Shown in pieces: positions 32,391-40,640 of a stretch of DNA of 64,000 nucleotides. The notes under the pieces were generated by a model, which searched no databases, was not told the DNA's origin, and saw nothing but the letters and a program-made list of their open reading frames with translations. How positions within the stretch are numbered: position 1 is the first letter of the stretch; every line of letters starts with the position of its first letter. The translations under genes and the position numbers were made by a program. The stretch comes from Pseudomonas sp. AB6 (GTDB lineage Bacteria > Pseudomonadota > Gammaproteobacteria > Pseudomonadales > Pseudomonadaceae), in NCBI RefSeq assembly GCF_034314105.1, contig NZ_JAVIWJ010000001.1, forward strand, positions 4,921,567 to 4,985,566, given 5' to 3'.

Positions 32391-34055
32391 TCAGCCGCGA
32401 TGACGACCACGGAAGTAATTGATCAAGCCTTGGGTCGACGCATCGTCGGCGGGCTCTTCGATGGAACCGGTTAAGCGGTTGAAGACGCCTTTACCCAATT
32501 CCTTACCCAGTTCAACGCCCCATTGGTCAAATGCGTTGATCCCCCAAATGACGCTCTGTACGAACACCTTATGTTCATACATCGCCACCAAGGCGCCTAA
32601 ACGACGAGGGCTGATGCGCTCAACGACCAATGTGTTGCTTGGGCGGTTACCCGGGATCACTTTGTGCGGAGCAAGTTTCTGCACGTCCGCCTCGGCCATG
32701 CCTTTGTCGCGTAGCTCAGCCTCAGCTTCGGCGTGGGTTTTGCCCATCATCAGTGCCTGGCTTTGTGACAAGCAGTTGGCGTACAGCCACTGATGGTGAT
32801 CGGCAACCGGGTTGAAGCTGACAATCGGCACGATGAAGTCGGCCGGAATCATTTGGGTGCCTTGGTGCAGCAACTGGTGGTAAGCATGCTGGCCGTTGCA
32901 GCCGACGCCGCCCCAGATAACCGGGCCCGTGTCGGTTGATACCGGCGTGCCGTCCTGGCGCACGCTTTTACCGTTGGATTCCATGTCCAACTGTTGCAAA
33001 TGCTTGGTGATGTTGCGCAGGTAGTGGTCATACGGCAGGATCGCGTGGCTTTTTGCACCCCAGAAGTTCCCGTACCAAACACCAAGCAGCCCCAACAGCA
33101 CCGGCATGTTTTGTTCAAACGGCGCGCTTTGGAAATGTTGGTCCATGGATGAAGCGCCGGACAGCAATTCTTTGAAGTTGGACATGCCGATGGCCAACGC
33201 GATCGGCAAGCCGATGGCTGACCATAGCGAGTAGCGACCGCCAACCCAATCCCACATCGGGAAGATATTTTCTTCGCGGATACCGAAGGCGACGGCTGCG
33301 GCGTTGTTGCTGGAAACCGCGATGAAGTGCCGATAAAGCTCTGCCTCTGAGCCACCTTGGGCCAAGTACCAAGCACGAGCAGCTTGTGCGTTCTTCAGGG
33401 TTTCCAGGGTGTTGAATGACTTGGAGGACACGATGAAAAGTGTGGTCTCGGCGCGAAGCTTCATCGTCAGTTCATGAAACTCACTGCCGTCGATGTTGGC
33501 TAAATAATGGCAGCGCACGCCTTTTTGCGCGTAGGACAACAGCGCTTCGGACACCAACTCAGGGCCGAGGAACGATCCACCGATACCGATGTTTACCACG
33601 TCGGTAATCGGTTTTTCGGTATACCCGCGCCATAAACCATCGTGGATACGGCCCACCAGGTCGGTGATTTGATTAAGCACTTTGTGTACTTCGGGCATCA
33701 CGTTGACGCCGTTCACCGACAGCTTGTCGCCTACTGGTCGGCGCAGCGCGGTGTGCAAGGCTGGACGACCTTCGGATGCGTTAACGATTTGGCCGTCAAA
33801 CAGCGCTTTGATTGCGCCCTTGAGGTCGACTTCGTTGGCCAGATTTACCAGTAAATTGCGGGTTTCAGGAGTGATCAGGTTTTTAGAGTAATCGAGGAAC
33901 AGCCCACAGCTACTAAGGGTGAACTCATTAAAACGCTGCGGGTCTGCACTGAACGCTTCACGCATGCTGAAATTCTGCATGGTTTTACGGTGTTCGGTCA
34001 GCGCGTGCCAAGCGGGTAGGGTGGTCACGTCGAGAGGAGTGCGGTAGTACGCCAT
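32391..34055 (-). CDS. pgi: Glucose-6-phosphate isomerase
   Basis: Pgi interconverts glucose-6-phosphate and fructose-6-phosphate. The 554-residue length matches the family. Signatures include VNIGIGGSFLGPELVSEAL, the DWVGGRYSLWSAIGLPIAL motif, the catalytic Glu in GVGCNGQHAYHQLLHQG and the Lys in VIWGINAFDQWGVELGKELG. It is transcribed in the same direction as panD, 219 bases upstream, but a terminator-like element in that gap suggests its own promoter. Confidence 0.97.
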   Translation of the reverse strand: MAYYRTPLDVTTLPAWHALTEHRKTMQNFSMREAFSADPQRFNEFTLSSCGLFLDYSKNLITPETRNLLVNLANEVDLKGAIKALFDGQIVNASEGRPALHTALRRPVGDKLSVNGVNVMPEVHKVLNQITDLVGRIHDGLWRGYTEKPITDVVNIGIGGSFLGPELVSEALLSYAQKGVRCHYLANIDGSEFHELTMKLRAETTLFIVSSKSFNTLETLKNAQAARAWYLAQGGSEAELYRHFIAVSSNNAAAVAFGIREENIFPMWDWVGGRYSLWSAIGLPIALAIGMSNFKELLSGASSMDQHFQSAPFEQNMPVLLGLLGVWYGNFWGAKSHAILPYDHYLRNITKHLQQLDMESNGKSVRQDGTPVSTDTGPVIWGGVGCNGQHAYHQLLHQGTQMIPADFIVPIVSFNPVADHHQWLYANCLSQSQALMMGKTHAEAEAELRDKGMAEADVQKLAPHKVIPGNRPSNTLVVERISPRRLGALVAMYEHKVFVQSVIWGINAFDQWGVELGKELGKGVFNRLTGSIEEPADDASTQGLINYFRGRHRG

Positions 34056-34095
34056 CGCTGCGGATTTCCTTGTACTTAAACTGCCTTTTGGGCAC

Positions 34096-34114
34096 TAAAA
34101 AAGCCCGGACGGGA
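34096..34114 (-). terminator. Possible terminator after panD
   Basis: Minus-strand CCCG-TC-CGGG is followed by CTTTTTTA. The stem is only four to five pairs, so the strength is doubtful. It lies in the 219-base gap between panD and pgi. Confidence 0.45.
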
Positions 34115-34274
34115 TTAATAATCGAAGCACGATTGCTAAGCGCATCCAGGTAGCCGAACACTAACCCCAGTCTGCTCGACTGTCTGCGCTTTGCCTGACC
34201 GTTACTCGGTACTATTTCGTACCTCTGTCGCCGGGTTTTCCAGTGGGTTGTGGTCTGTGATTGTTTTTAAACTA

Positions 34275-34655
34275 TCAGGCTACCTGTACCGGTATGGCAT
34301 TGCTCGTGTGGCTTAGTTCATTGCCGGGCGCCATGTACAGCATGCGCGGCTTGAAAGTGATCAATTCGACTTCACTGTAATGAGCATAAGCGGCGATGAT
34401 GACACGATCACCTACTTTCGCTTTATGCGCTGCGGCGCCGTTGACTGAAATCATTCGCGAGCCCTCTTCACCTCGAATGGCATAGGTGGTGAAACGTTCG
34501 CCGTTGTCGATGTTGTAAATCTGGATTTGTTCGTACTCACGAATTCCCGCAAGGTCGAGCCATTCGCCGTCGATGGCGCAAGAGCCTTCGTAGTCGAGTA
34601 CCGCGTGCGTAACCTCGGCTCGGTGCAACTTGGCCTTGAGCATGATTGCGTGCAT
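34275..34655 (-). CDS. panD: Aspartate 1-decarboxylase (pyruvoyl enzyme) precursor
   Basis: PanD decarboxylates aspartate to beta-alanine for pantothenate. The ATG at 34655 (MHAIMLKAKLHR) gives 126 residues, the family length. Gly24-Ser25 in YEGSCAID is the self-cleavage site that creates the pyruvoyl group. Tyr58 and Asn72-type residues are found in FTTYAIRGEEGS and SVNGAAAHKAKVGD. It begins two bases after panC ends. Confidence 0.96.
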   Translation of the reverse strand: MHAIMLKAKLHRAEVTHAVLDYEGSCAIDGEWLDLAGIREYEQIQIYNIDNGERFTTYAIRGEEGSRMISVNGAAAHKAKVGDRVIIAAYAHYSEVELITFKPRMLYMAPGNELSHTSNAIPVQVA

Positions 34656-34657
34656 GT

Positions 34658-35509
34658 TTATTCCTTGGTCAGGTGCAAGTTGTCGATCAATCGGGTGGAG
34701 CCTTGGTACGCAGCGGCCATAATCACTAAATCCTGATCTTCGGCGCAGGCGTGGCGCAAGGTGGATGCTTCGCAAATTTCCATATAGTCAAGGCGAAAAT
34801 GGGCCGCTTCAATGAGCGTCAGCCCTTCAGCACGCAAGCGGTTAAAGTCTTTTTCGCCATTTTGGATGCCGTCGGCGATTAGCTTGATGGCGCGGTACAG
34901 GGCTGGTGCCGCAGCGCGTTGGACCTCGCTAAGGTACATATTGCGCGACGATAGCGCTAGGCCATCGGTGGCGCGCACCGTTGGTTCGCCAATGATCTGT
35001 ATAGGCATGTTTAGGTCGCGAACCAGTGCTTTGATGACCGCCAGTTGCTGAAAATCTTTTTGGCCAAACACTGCTAAATCAGGCTGCACCATGTTGAAGA
35101 GTTTGCTGACGACGGTGGCCACGCCGTCAAAATGACCGGGACGACTGCCGCCGCATAAGCCTTCAGATAGATGCGGGACGCTAACTCGGGTCTGGTTGTT
35201 CATGCCATGGGGGTACATTTCATCCACCGAGGGCGTGAACAGCAAATGGCAACCTGCTTGCAACAGGGTTTCCTGATCGGCAGGCAAGGTTCGCGGGTAA
35301 GTCGCAAGGTCCTCGTTAGGGCCAAATTGCAGTGGATTGACAAAAATGCTCGCCACCACGAAGTCAGCGCGTTGAGCGGCTTTGAGTACCAATGCGGCGT
35401 GACCGTTGTGCAGGTTGCCCATGGTTGGTACAAGCCCGACGCGTTTGCCTTCACTGCGCGCCCGAGCTATTGCAGCGCGTAGCTCGCGCACGGTTTTTAC
35501 TGTGTTCAT
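34658..35509 (-). CDS. panC: Pantothenate synthetase
   Basis: PanC joins pantoate and beta-alanine using ATP. The 283-residue protein has the nucleotidyltransferase HxGH motif in GNLHNGHAAL, FVNPLQFGPNEDL, FGQKDFQQLAVI and the KMSKS-like ALSSRNMYLS. It overlaps panB by four bases (ATGA) and is followed by panD after two bases, so panB-panC-panD are translationally coupled. Confidence 0.97.
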   Translation of the reverse strand: MNTVKTVRELRAAIARARSEGKRVGLVPTMGNLHNGHAALVLKAAQRADFVVASIFVNPLQFGPNEDLATYPRTLPADQETLLQAGCHLLFTPSVDEMYPHGMNNQTRVSVPHLSEGLCGGSRPGHFDGVATVVSKLFNMVQPDLAVFGQKDFQQLAVIKALVRDLNMPIQIIGEPTVRATDGLALSSRNMYLSEVQRAAAPALYRAIKLIADGIQNGEKDFNRLRAEGLTLIEAAHFRLDYMEICEASTLRHACAEDQDLVIMAAAYQGSTRLIDNLHLTKE

Positions 35510-36306
35510 GCGGAAAATCCGTGTTCTGTTGCCGGGAAACTCACTTCTTTTACCGCAGTGACATAGGCCTGTAACGCCGACTGGATATCCGGCTGTCCAG
35601 TCATGAAGTTCCGGACGAACTTGGGCACTCTGCCGGTGATGGAAAGGCCGAGCATGTCGTGCAGGACCAGCACCTGGCCGTCGGTCGCGTTGCCTGCACC
35701 AATGCCGATCACCGGCACTTTGACCGCGTGGGTGATTTCCTGTGCCAATTCACTCGGCACGCACTCGAGCAAAATCATCGCCACACCTGCTTGCTCCAGG
35801 GCGATGGCATCAGCGCGCATTTGCCGAGCTTGGGCTTCCTGACGGCCCTGCACTTTATAACCACCCAAGATGTTCACCGATTGCGGGGTCAGGCCCATGT
35901 GTGCACACACAGGAATACCGCGCTCGGCCAACAACTTGATCGACTCGGCTAACCAGGCTGCGCCCTCGACTTTGATCATGTGCGCACCAGCTTGCATCAA
36001 CTGCGCACTGTTGGTGAAGGTCTGCTCGAGCGTGGCATAGGCCATAAAGGGCAGGTCGGCGAGAATTAGCGCGCCTTGGTTACCGCGTTTAACGCAGGCA
36101 ACGTGATAGGCCATTTCGGCATTGGTCACTGGCAGGGTGCTGTTGTGGCCTTGCAAAACCATGCCTAGCGAGTCGCCGACCAGCAATATTTCGACACCGG
36201 CCTGGCTGACAGCGTGAGCAAAGGTCGCGTCATAGCAGGTCAGCATGGTGATTTTTTCACCTTTCTGCTTGAGGCTTTGCAAGGTCGTCAGGGTTATGTC
36301 TGGCAT
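35506..36306 (-). CDS. panB: 3-methyl-2-oxobutanoate hydroxymethyltransferase
   Basis: PanB transfers a hydroxymethyl group from methylene-tetrahydrofolate to ketoisovalerate, the first committed step to pantothenate. The 266-residue TIM barrel shows MLTCYDATFA, LLVGDSLGMVLQGHNSTLPV (metal ligands), IKVEGA, GHMGLTPQ-like AHMGLTPQSVN and GIGAGNATDGQVLVLHD. It is preceded by a 262-base gap holding a candidate promoter region with a repeated element. The substrate ketoisovalerate comes from the Ilv pathway also encoded in this window. Confidence 0.97.
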   Translation of the reverse strand: MPDITLTTLQSLKQKGEKITMLTCYDATFAHAVSQAGVEILLVGDSLGMVLQGHNSTLPVTNAEMAYHVACVKRGNQGALILADLPFMAYATLEQTFTNSAQLMQAGAHMIKVEGAAWLAESIKLLAERGIPVCAHMGLTPQSVNILGGYKVQGRQEAQARQMRADAIALEQAGVAMILLECVPSELAQEITHAVKVPVIGIGAGNATDGQVLVLHDMLGLSITGRVPKFVRNFMTGQPDIQSALQAYVTAVKEVSFPATEHGFSA

Positions 36307-36364
36307 GAAAAAAATCCTCGTTCAGGCGCTGTGAAACTACTGCGAGCAACGCATGAGATCATCT

Positions 36365-36395
36365 GGAAAAACAGGCACACCGTCGTATGCGGTGT
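36365..36395 (-). terminator. Possible terminator between folK and panB
   Basis: On the minus strand ACACCG / CGGTGT pair around CATACGA, and GTTTTT follows after a five-base spacer. The six-pair stem is modest. It would separate pcnB-folK transcription from panBCD. Confidence 0.4.
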
Positions 36396-36481
36396 TTTGC
36401 AAAGGCCTGATTCGCGCCCTTTTGCCATGTGATCGGCAGCGGGACGCCTATCTTCGTGATGAGGGGGCGTGAAGTCAATTA

Positions 36482-36511
36482 CAGGTGTTACCGTTTGAGC
36501 AGGTGTTACCG
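36482..36511. repeat. Tandem direct repeat CAGGTGTTACCG, 18-base period
   Basis: CAGGTGTTACCG occurs at 36482-36493 and again at 36500-36511, with six bases between. It lies about 180 bases upstream of the panB start and just after folK. The embedded TGTTAC equals the half-site of the palindrome upstream of crcZ in this window. It may be a regulatory site; no binding protein can be assigned. Confidence 0.55.
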
Positions 36512-36568
36512 CTTATGGATTTCGGGCGGTACCGTAGTTGTCCCTTAGCGCAGAAGTTTGTAGAACCG

Positions 36569-37042
36569 CTAAAGATGTTCCAGACCAACGAAAGGGCAGT
36601 CTGCCAGCAGTTGATCAAGGGAGCGGCCGTCGGCCAATTGCAGGTGGGGCGCGAGTTCAGACAAGGGATACAGGACGAAGGCGCGAGCATGCAGGTGGTA
36701 GTGAGGGACTTTGAGTCTAGGTTCGTCTATTAGCCGGTCACCGAAGACGATAATGTCCAGATCCAGCGTTCTTGGACCCCAGCGCTCATGCCGCTCGCGG
36801 CCCTGATTACACTCGATAGCCTGTAACGCATCAAGCAATGCCAGCGGCTCAAGCGCCGTATTCAGGGCGGCGATGGCATTGGTAAAGCGCGGCTGGCCGG
36901 GTAGTAGCGAGTCGCTGGCATAAAACGACGAAACGCCGACCCATTCGCAAGATGGCAACTGCTCCAGTGCTTTGAGGGCAAGGCGCAATTGGTCGGCCGG
37001 GTCAGACAAATTGCTGCCCAGACCAATATAGACGCGTTCCAC
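36569..37042 (-). CDS. folK: 2-amino-4-hydroxy-6-hydroxymethyldihydropteridine pyrophosphokinase
   Basis: FolK pyrophosphorylates hydroxymethyl-dihydropterin to make the FolP substrate. The 157-residue protein shows the N-terminal YIGLGSNLSDP, SSFYASDSLLPGQPRFTNAI, the signature RWGPRTLDLDIIVFG with the two metal-binding Asp, and PHYHLHARAFVLYPL. It begins two bases after the pcnB stop. The pcnB-folK-panBCD arrangement is conserved in gamma-proteobacteria. Confidence 0.96.
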   Translation of the reverse strand: MERVYIGLGSNLSDPADQLRLALKALEQLPSCEWVGVSSFYASDSLLPGQPRFTNAIAALNTALEPLALLDALQAIECNQGRERHERWGPRTLDLDIIVFGDRLIDEPRLKVPHYHLHARAFVLYPLSELAPHLQLADGRSLDQLLADCPFVGLEHL

Positions 37043-37044
37043 GA

Positions 37045-38460
37045 TCAGTCGCCTGAGGTAAGCGGCGCGTCGGAGGCATTGCGTTTACGCTTGCTGCCAC
37101 TGCTGCGACGGCGTTTGCGCGGGGCTGCACCTGTTGCGTCGGGCTTGTTGCCCAGGTCGCGAATCATGTTGCGGCGCTCGCCTTCGTTGCTTTGCTGATA
37201 ATCGGTCCACCAGTCGCCAAGGCCTTCGGTTTCCTCGCCTGCGAGTTCGCGCAATAGCAGGAAATCGTAGCCGGCACGGAACCTGGGGTTATCGAGCAAC
37301 AAATCTGCGCGTTTGCCGGTACGCCTTGGCAGACGCTCCTGCATGTCCCAGATCTCACGGATCGGCATGGTAAAGCGTTTGGGAATGGCAATCCGTTGGC
37401 ATTGCTCAACGATGAGCTCGTGCGCCGCTTCTTGCATGGCCGGAATCGGCGGCATACCGCGTTCCTGCAAGCGAAGGACTTTAGCTGGCAGCGCTGGCCA
37501 GAGCATGGCGGCAAACAGGAAGGCCGGGGTGACCGGCTTGTTTTGCGAGATACGTAGATCGGTGTTAGCCAGGGCTTCACTGATCAGCGTATGGGTGTAG
37601 GTCGGGTTCATTTCTAGTGAGTTGGCGCTGGCCGGGAATAGCGGCTCGAACAGCTCAAGATCAACCAGCATCTCAAACGTGGGTTCGGCATAACCGGACA
37701 AAAACAGCTTCAGCACTTCCTCAAATAGACGTGCAGAAGGAATATCGCGCAGCATTGGCGCTAACTGTTGAATCGGCGTGGCGCTGTGTTTTTCTATACC
37801 GAAATCCAGCTTCGCAGCGAAACGCACCGCACGCAGCATCCGCACCGGGTCTTCTTTGTAGCGCTGCTCGGGATCACCGATCAGGCGGATCAGACGATTG
37901 CGAATGTCGTGTACGCCGTTGGCATAATCGAGAACGCGTTCAGTGACGGGGTCGTAATACAACGCGTTGATGGTGAAGTCGCGACGTTGGGCGTCCTCTT
38001 CAAGGGTGCCGTAGACATTGTCACGCAGGATGCGTCCGCTTTCGTTGCGTGAGGACTGATTGCTGTCCTCTTCTTCATCATCTTGAGGATGATTGGCGCG
38101 GAACGTCGCGACCTCAATTATTTCTCGGCCGAAATGAACATGGACCAGTTTGAAGCGCCGACCGATTACTCGGGCATTACGGAACTCGGCACGTACTTGT
38201 TCCGGCGTGGCACTAGTGGCAACGTCGAAATCTTTTGGTGTGATATGCAGCATCAAGTCCCGCACGCAGCCGCCGACCAGATATGCCTGGTAACCGGCGG
38301 TCTGCAAACGCTCAACGATATTTACCGCGTAACGACTGAACTGGCCGCGCTGCAGCGAATGTTGGCTGCTAGTGAGCACTTCAGGCGTAGTACGTATGTG
38401 TTGCGTTTGTTGCGGCCGACGCAATGGGGAGCGGAATGACTGGAACAGCTTTTTCAGCAT
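37045..38460 (-). CDS. pcnB: Poly(A) polymerase I
   Basis: PcnB adds poly(A) tails to RNA 3' ends and promotes decay. The ATG at 38460 (MLKKLFQSFRSPLRR) gives 471 residues; GTG at 38469 would add three. No strong ribosome-binding site favours either. The nucleotidyltransferase head is AYLVGGCVRDLMLHITPKDF with DFDVAT carrying the catalytic Asp pair. RRDFTINALYYD and the tRNA-NT-type RNA-binding GDPEQRYKEDPVRMLRAVRF follow. The C-terminal 60 residues are Arg/Lys-rich, typical of PcnB rather than the CCA enzyme. crcZ lies directly upstream. Confidence 0.95.
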   Translation of the reverse strand: MLKKLFQSFRSPLRRPQQTQHIRTTPEVLTSSQHSLQRGQFSRYAVNIVERLQTAGYQAYLVGGCVRDLMLHITPKDFDVATSATPEQVRAEFRNARVIGRRFKLVHVHFGREIIEVATFRANHPQDDEEEDSNQSSRNESGRILRDNVYGTLEEDAQRRDFTINALYYDPVTERVLDYANGVHDIRNRLIRLIGDPEQRYKEDPVRMLRAVRFAAKLDFGIEKHSATPIQQLAPMLRDIPSARLFEEVLKLFLSGYAEPTFEMLVDLELFEPLFPASANSLEMNPTYTHTLISEALANTDLRISQNKPVTPAFLFAAMLWPALPAKVLRLQERGMPPIPAMQEAAHELIVEQCQRIAIPKRFTMPIREIWDMQERLPRRTGKRADLLLDNPRFRAGYDFLLLRELAGEETEGLGDWWTDYQQSNEGERRNMIRDLGNKPDATGAAPRKRRRSSGSKRKRNASDAPLTSGD

Positions 38461-38604
38461 GGGATGCACTGTTTAAAGGAATATTCGGCCAAAAACGAGA
38501 ATGACCGCATGATGGGCGGGGATTCTAGCATTTAGTCAGGGGATGGTGTAGGAAGCTGCACAAGCGGCTGGCGTAGTCGGCGCCAGGTGGTAGGGGGAAT
38601 AGCA

Positions 38605-38973
38605 GAAGCTACTGGGGGAGCCGAAGCTCCCCCAAAGTTGTTTGCGCTTTTATTTTTATTATTCACTCGGGCTTTTTGTTTTTATTAAGTGCCCCGTTCT
38701 CGGGCTTTCGCCTGCGAACCTCCCAAATCGGGAGTCAAGAGCAAACGGATTGCTTTGGTCGCTGCGTTGCAATGATCATTCGATCCAACCAGTTCAGGCG
38801 CTACCTTGGGGTAGTTTTTATAATTCTCAGCCTGGTCATGGGGCAAGCCCCAAATACAACTCCTCTCCAAAAGAATCAGTTAGCTGCGCCTCCGCCGTCT
38901 TGTTTTTATTATGCGTGAGCCGATTCGTCTTATTTTTATTGTGTTGTTTACACTGCTTTTTATTGTTCTTGTA
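38605..38973 (-). ncRNA. crcZ: CrcZ small RNA (Hfq/Crc-sequestering)
   Basis: In Pseudomonas, CrcZ is an sRNA transcribed between cbrB and pcnB under CbrB and sigma-54. It titrates Hfq/Crc to relieve catabolite repression. Read on the minus strand, this interval has five A-rich AAnAAnAA clusters, at about 38970-38954, 38950-38930, 38912-38900, 38690-38671 and 38664-38647 (for example AATAAAAACAA). It ends in a stable stem GGGGGAGC-TTCG-GCTCCCCC (38633-38614). The predicted start, about 12 bases after the -12 element, gives roughly 370 nt, close to the known RNA. The 5' end is predicted, and the 3' end is approximate because the T-tract is poor. Apparent ORFs here are spurious. Confidence 0.92.
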
Positions 38974-38982
38974 CTAGAGACA

Positions 38983-39000
38983 TAGCAGGAGCTGTGCCAA
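38983..39000 (-). promoter_or_regulatory. Sigma-54 (-24/-12) promoter of crcZ
   Basis: The minus strand reads TTGGCACAGCTCCTGCTA, with GG and GC exactly ten bases apart as RpoN requires. It precedes the A-rich CrcZ sequence by about a dozen bases. Confidence 0.88.
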
Positions 39001-39096
39001 CTTTTAAAAATCCTTTAAAACCGGGGCGTGGGGCGAAATCGAGAGTTTTAACGGGCGTTAAAAAACCGGACTTTCGTTACCTTAAGACCCGGCATT

Positions 39097-39121
39097 TGTT
39101 ACGTGATTGATCGGGGTAACA
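39097..39121. promoter_or_regulatory. Probable CbrB binding site (TGTTAC palindrome) upstream of crcZ
   Basis: TGTTAC (39097-39102) and GTAACA (39116-39121) form a perfect dyad with a 13-base spacer. It is centred about 113 bases upstream of the -24 element. TGTTAC/GTAACA half-sites are those I associate with CbrB upstream sites. A further GTTAC half-site (39076-39080) lies closer to the promoter. Confidence 0.7.
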
Positions 39122-39174
39122 GTTGTTTGGAGCATTCGAGCAGCACGGGCCAGAGCCTCGCGCGCTCGTACTAC

Positions 39175-40617
39175 TCAGCTTTCACTGGCGACACTGGTTT
39201 TGCGCCGTGGAATACCTAAGCGCTGACGGCGTTCCCAGAGACATTTACGGCTGACGCCAAGCTTGCGGGCCAGTTCTGTTTCGGTCATATGGTCCTGATG
39301 CTCGAGCACGAAGTGCTGGAAGTAGTCTTCCAGCGACAAATCTTCAGTGGGCTCATGACTGGTGGCGCTGGTCGAATTCTGCTGCGGACCCAAACCGACG
39401 AAATCCTCGTCATCCAAATCACTCAGCTCGATATCAATACCCAACAGTTCGGCGGAGATTTCCGGGCTCTCGCACAGGATCACGGAGCGTTCGACTGCGT
39501 TTTCCAGTTCTCGAACATTACCCGGCCACGTGTAGTGACGAATTGCCTGCTCGGCATCGGGCGCGAACTTCAGGTCCGTGCGGCCAACCTTGGCACTTTG
39601 TCGAGCCAAGAACGAATGAGCAATTTCCAGAACGTCGGCGCCACGTTCGCGCAGCGCAGGCAATTTCAGAGCAATTACGTGCAGGCGATAATACAAGTCT
39701 TCACGAAACTGGCCGACTTTGGCCAAACTCTTGAGGTCGCGGTGAGTTGCAGCGATTAGACGCACGTCGACTTTTTGCGATTGCACCGAACCGACACGGC
39801 GAATTTCACCTTCCTGAAGCACTCGTAGTAATCGCGCCTGGGCTTCGAGCGGGAGTTCACCGATCTCGTCGAGGAACAGCGTGCCACCGTCCGCGGCCTC
39901 AACCAAACCTGCGCGGCCAGCGCTGGCTCCGGTAAAAGCACCTTTCTCGTGTCCAAACAGTTCAGATTCTATGAGGGATTCCGGTATCGCGGCGCAGTTG
40001 ACCGAGATCATCGGTGCCTTGGCCCGTTTGGACAGGTTGTGCAGCGCGCGTGCCACCAGCTCTTTGCCGGTGCCCGACTCGCCTTGGATCAGCACATTGG
40101 AATCGGTTGGCGCTACCTTACGGATCTTGACGTACAAATCCTGCATCGGGGGACATGAGCCGATAATACCGATTTCGCCGTTGCTGTTATCCACCACGCC
40201 TTTATCGGACACGCTAGCCGGCTTCGCGCCTGCGGCCGAAAGTTCGGCTTGCAGGCTTTGAATCGTTTGCCTGTCGCGCAAAATGCGCGCAACGGCCTGG
40301 AGCATTTCGTCGTGGTCAAAAGGTTTGGCGATGTAATCAACCGCGCCCATTTTCATTGAGTCTACGGCAGAGCGCAGGCTGGCATAGCTGGTCATGATCA
40401 GGACGGGTTTGCCCTGACCGAGCTTGATCAGTTCAGTGCCAGGCGCACCGGGCAGGCGTAGGTCGCTGACGATCAAGTCAAACGAGGAGATGCTGAAACG
40501 TTCCTGTGCTTCCTGCACTGAACCGGCTTCGCTGACCTGATACTGATTTCGTTCAAGGAGGCGTCGCAGGGCCGAGCGAATAATTGTTTCGTCTTCGACG
40601 ATCAGAATGTGAGGCAT
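39175..40617 (-). CDS. cbrB: CbrB, sigma-54-dependent NtrC-family response regulator
   Basis: CbrB is the response regulator of the carbon/nitrogen balance system and directly activates crcZ. The 480-residue protein has a receiver domain with acidic E8-D9 and phosphoacceptor Asp52 in LIVSDLRLPGAPG. The AAA+ domain carries Walker A GESGTGKE, the sigma-54 contact GAFTGA and Walker B GGTLFLDEIGE. A Fis-type HTH ends the protein (TETELARKLGVSRKCLWERR). It is 23 bases downstream of cbrA, and crcZ lies immediately downstream. Identity is supported by both architecture and locus. Confidence 0.96.
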   Translation of the reverse strand: MPHILIVEDETIIRSALRRLLERNQYQVSEAGSVQEAQERFSISSFDLIVSDLRLPGAPGTELIKLGQGKPVLIMTSYASLRSAVDSMKMGAVDYIAKPFDHDEMLQAVARILRDRQTIQSLQAELSAAGAKPASVSDKGVVDNSNGEIGIIGSCPPMQDLYVKIRKVAPTDSNVLIQGESGTGKELVARALHNLSKRAKAPMISVNCAAIPESLIESELFGHEKGAFTGASAGRAGLVEAADGGTLFLDEIGELPLEAQARLLRVLQEGEIRRVGSVQSQKVDVRLIAATHRDLKSLAKVGQFREDLYYRLHVIALKLPALRERGADVLEIAHSFLARQSAKVGRTDLKFAPDAEQAIRHYTWPGNVRELENAVERSVILCESPEISAELLGIDIELSDLDDEDFVGLGPQQNSTSATSHEPTEDLSLEDYFQHFVLEHQDHMTETELARKLGVSRKCLWERRQRLGIPRRKTSVASES

Positions 40618-40640
40618 GTGATTCGATACTCTCGACGGTC

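Noticed and set aside
38642..38977. Plus-strand open frames of 80-111 codons between pcnB and cbrB
   Set aside because: They are antisense to the CrcZ RNA. The odd Phe/Leu-rich peptides come from the T-rich complements of the A-rich Crc motifs.
39300..39759. 156-codon plus-strand frame opposite cbrB
   Set aside because: It is antisense to the conserved AAA+ domain of CbrB with no independent support.
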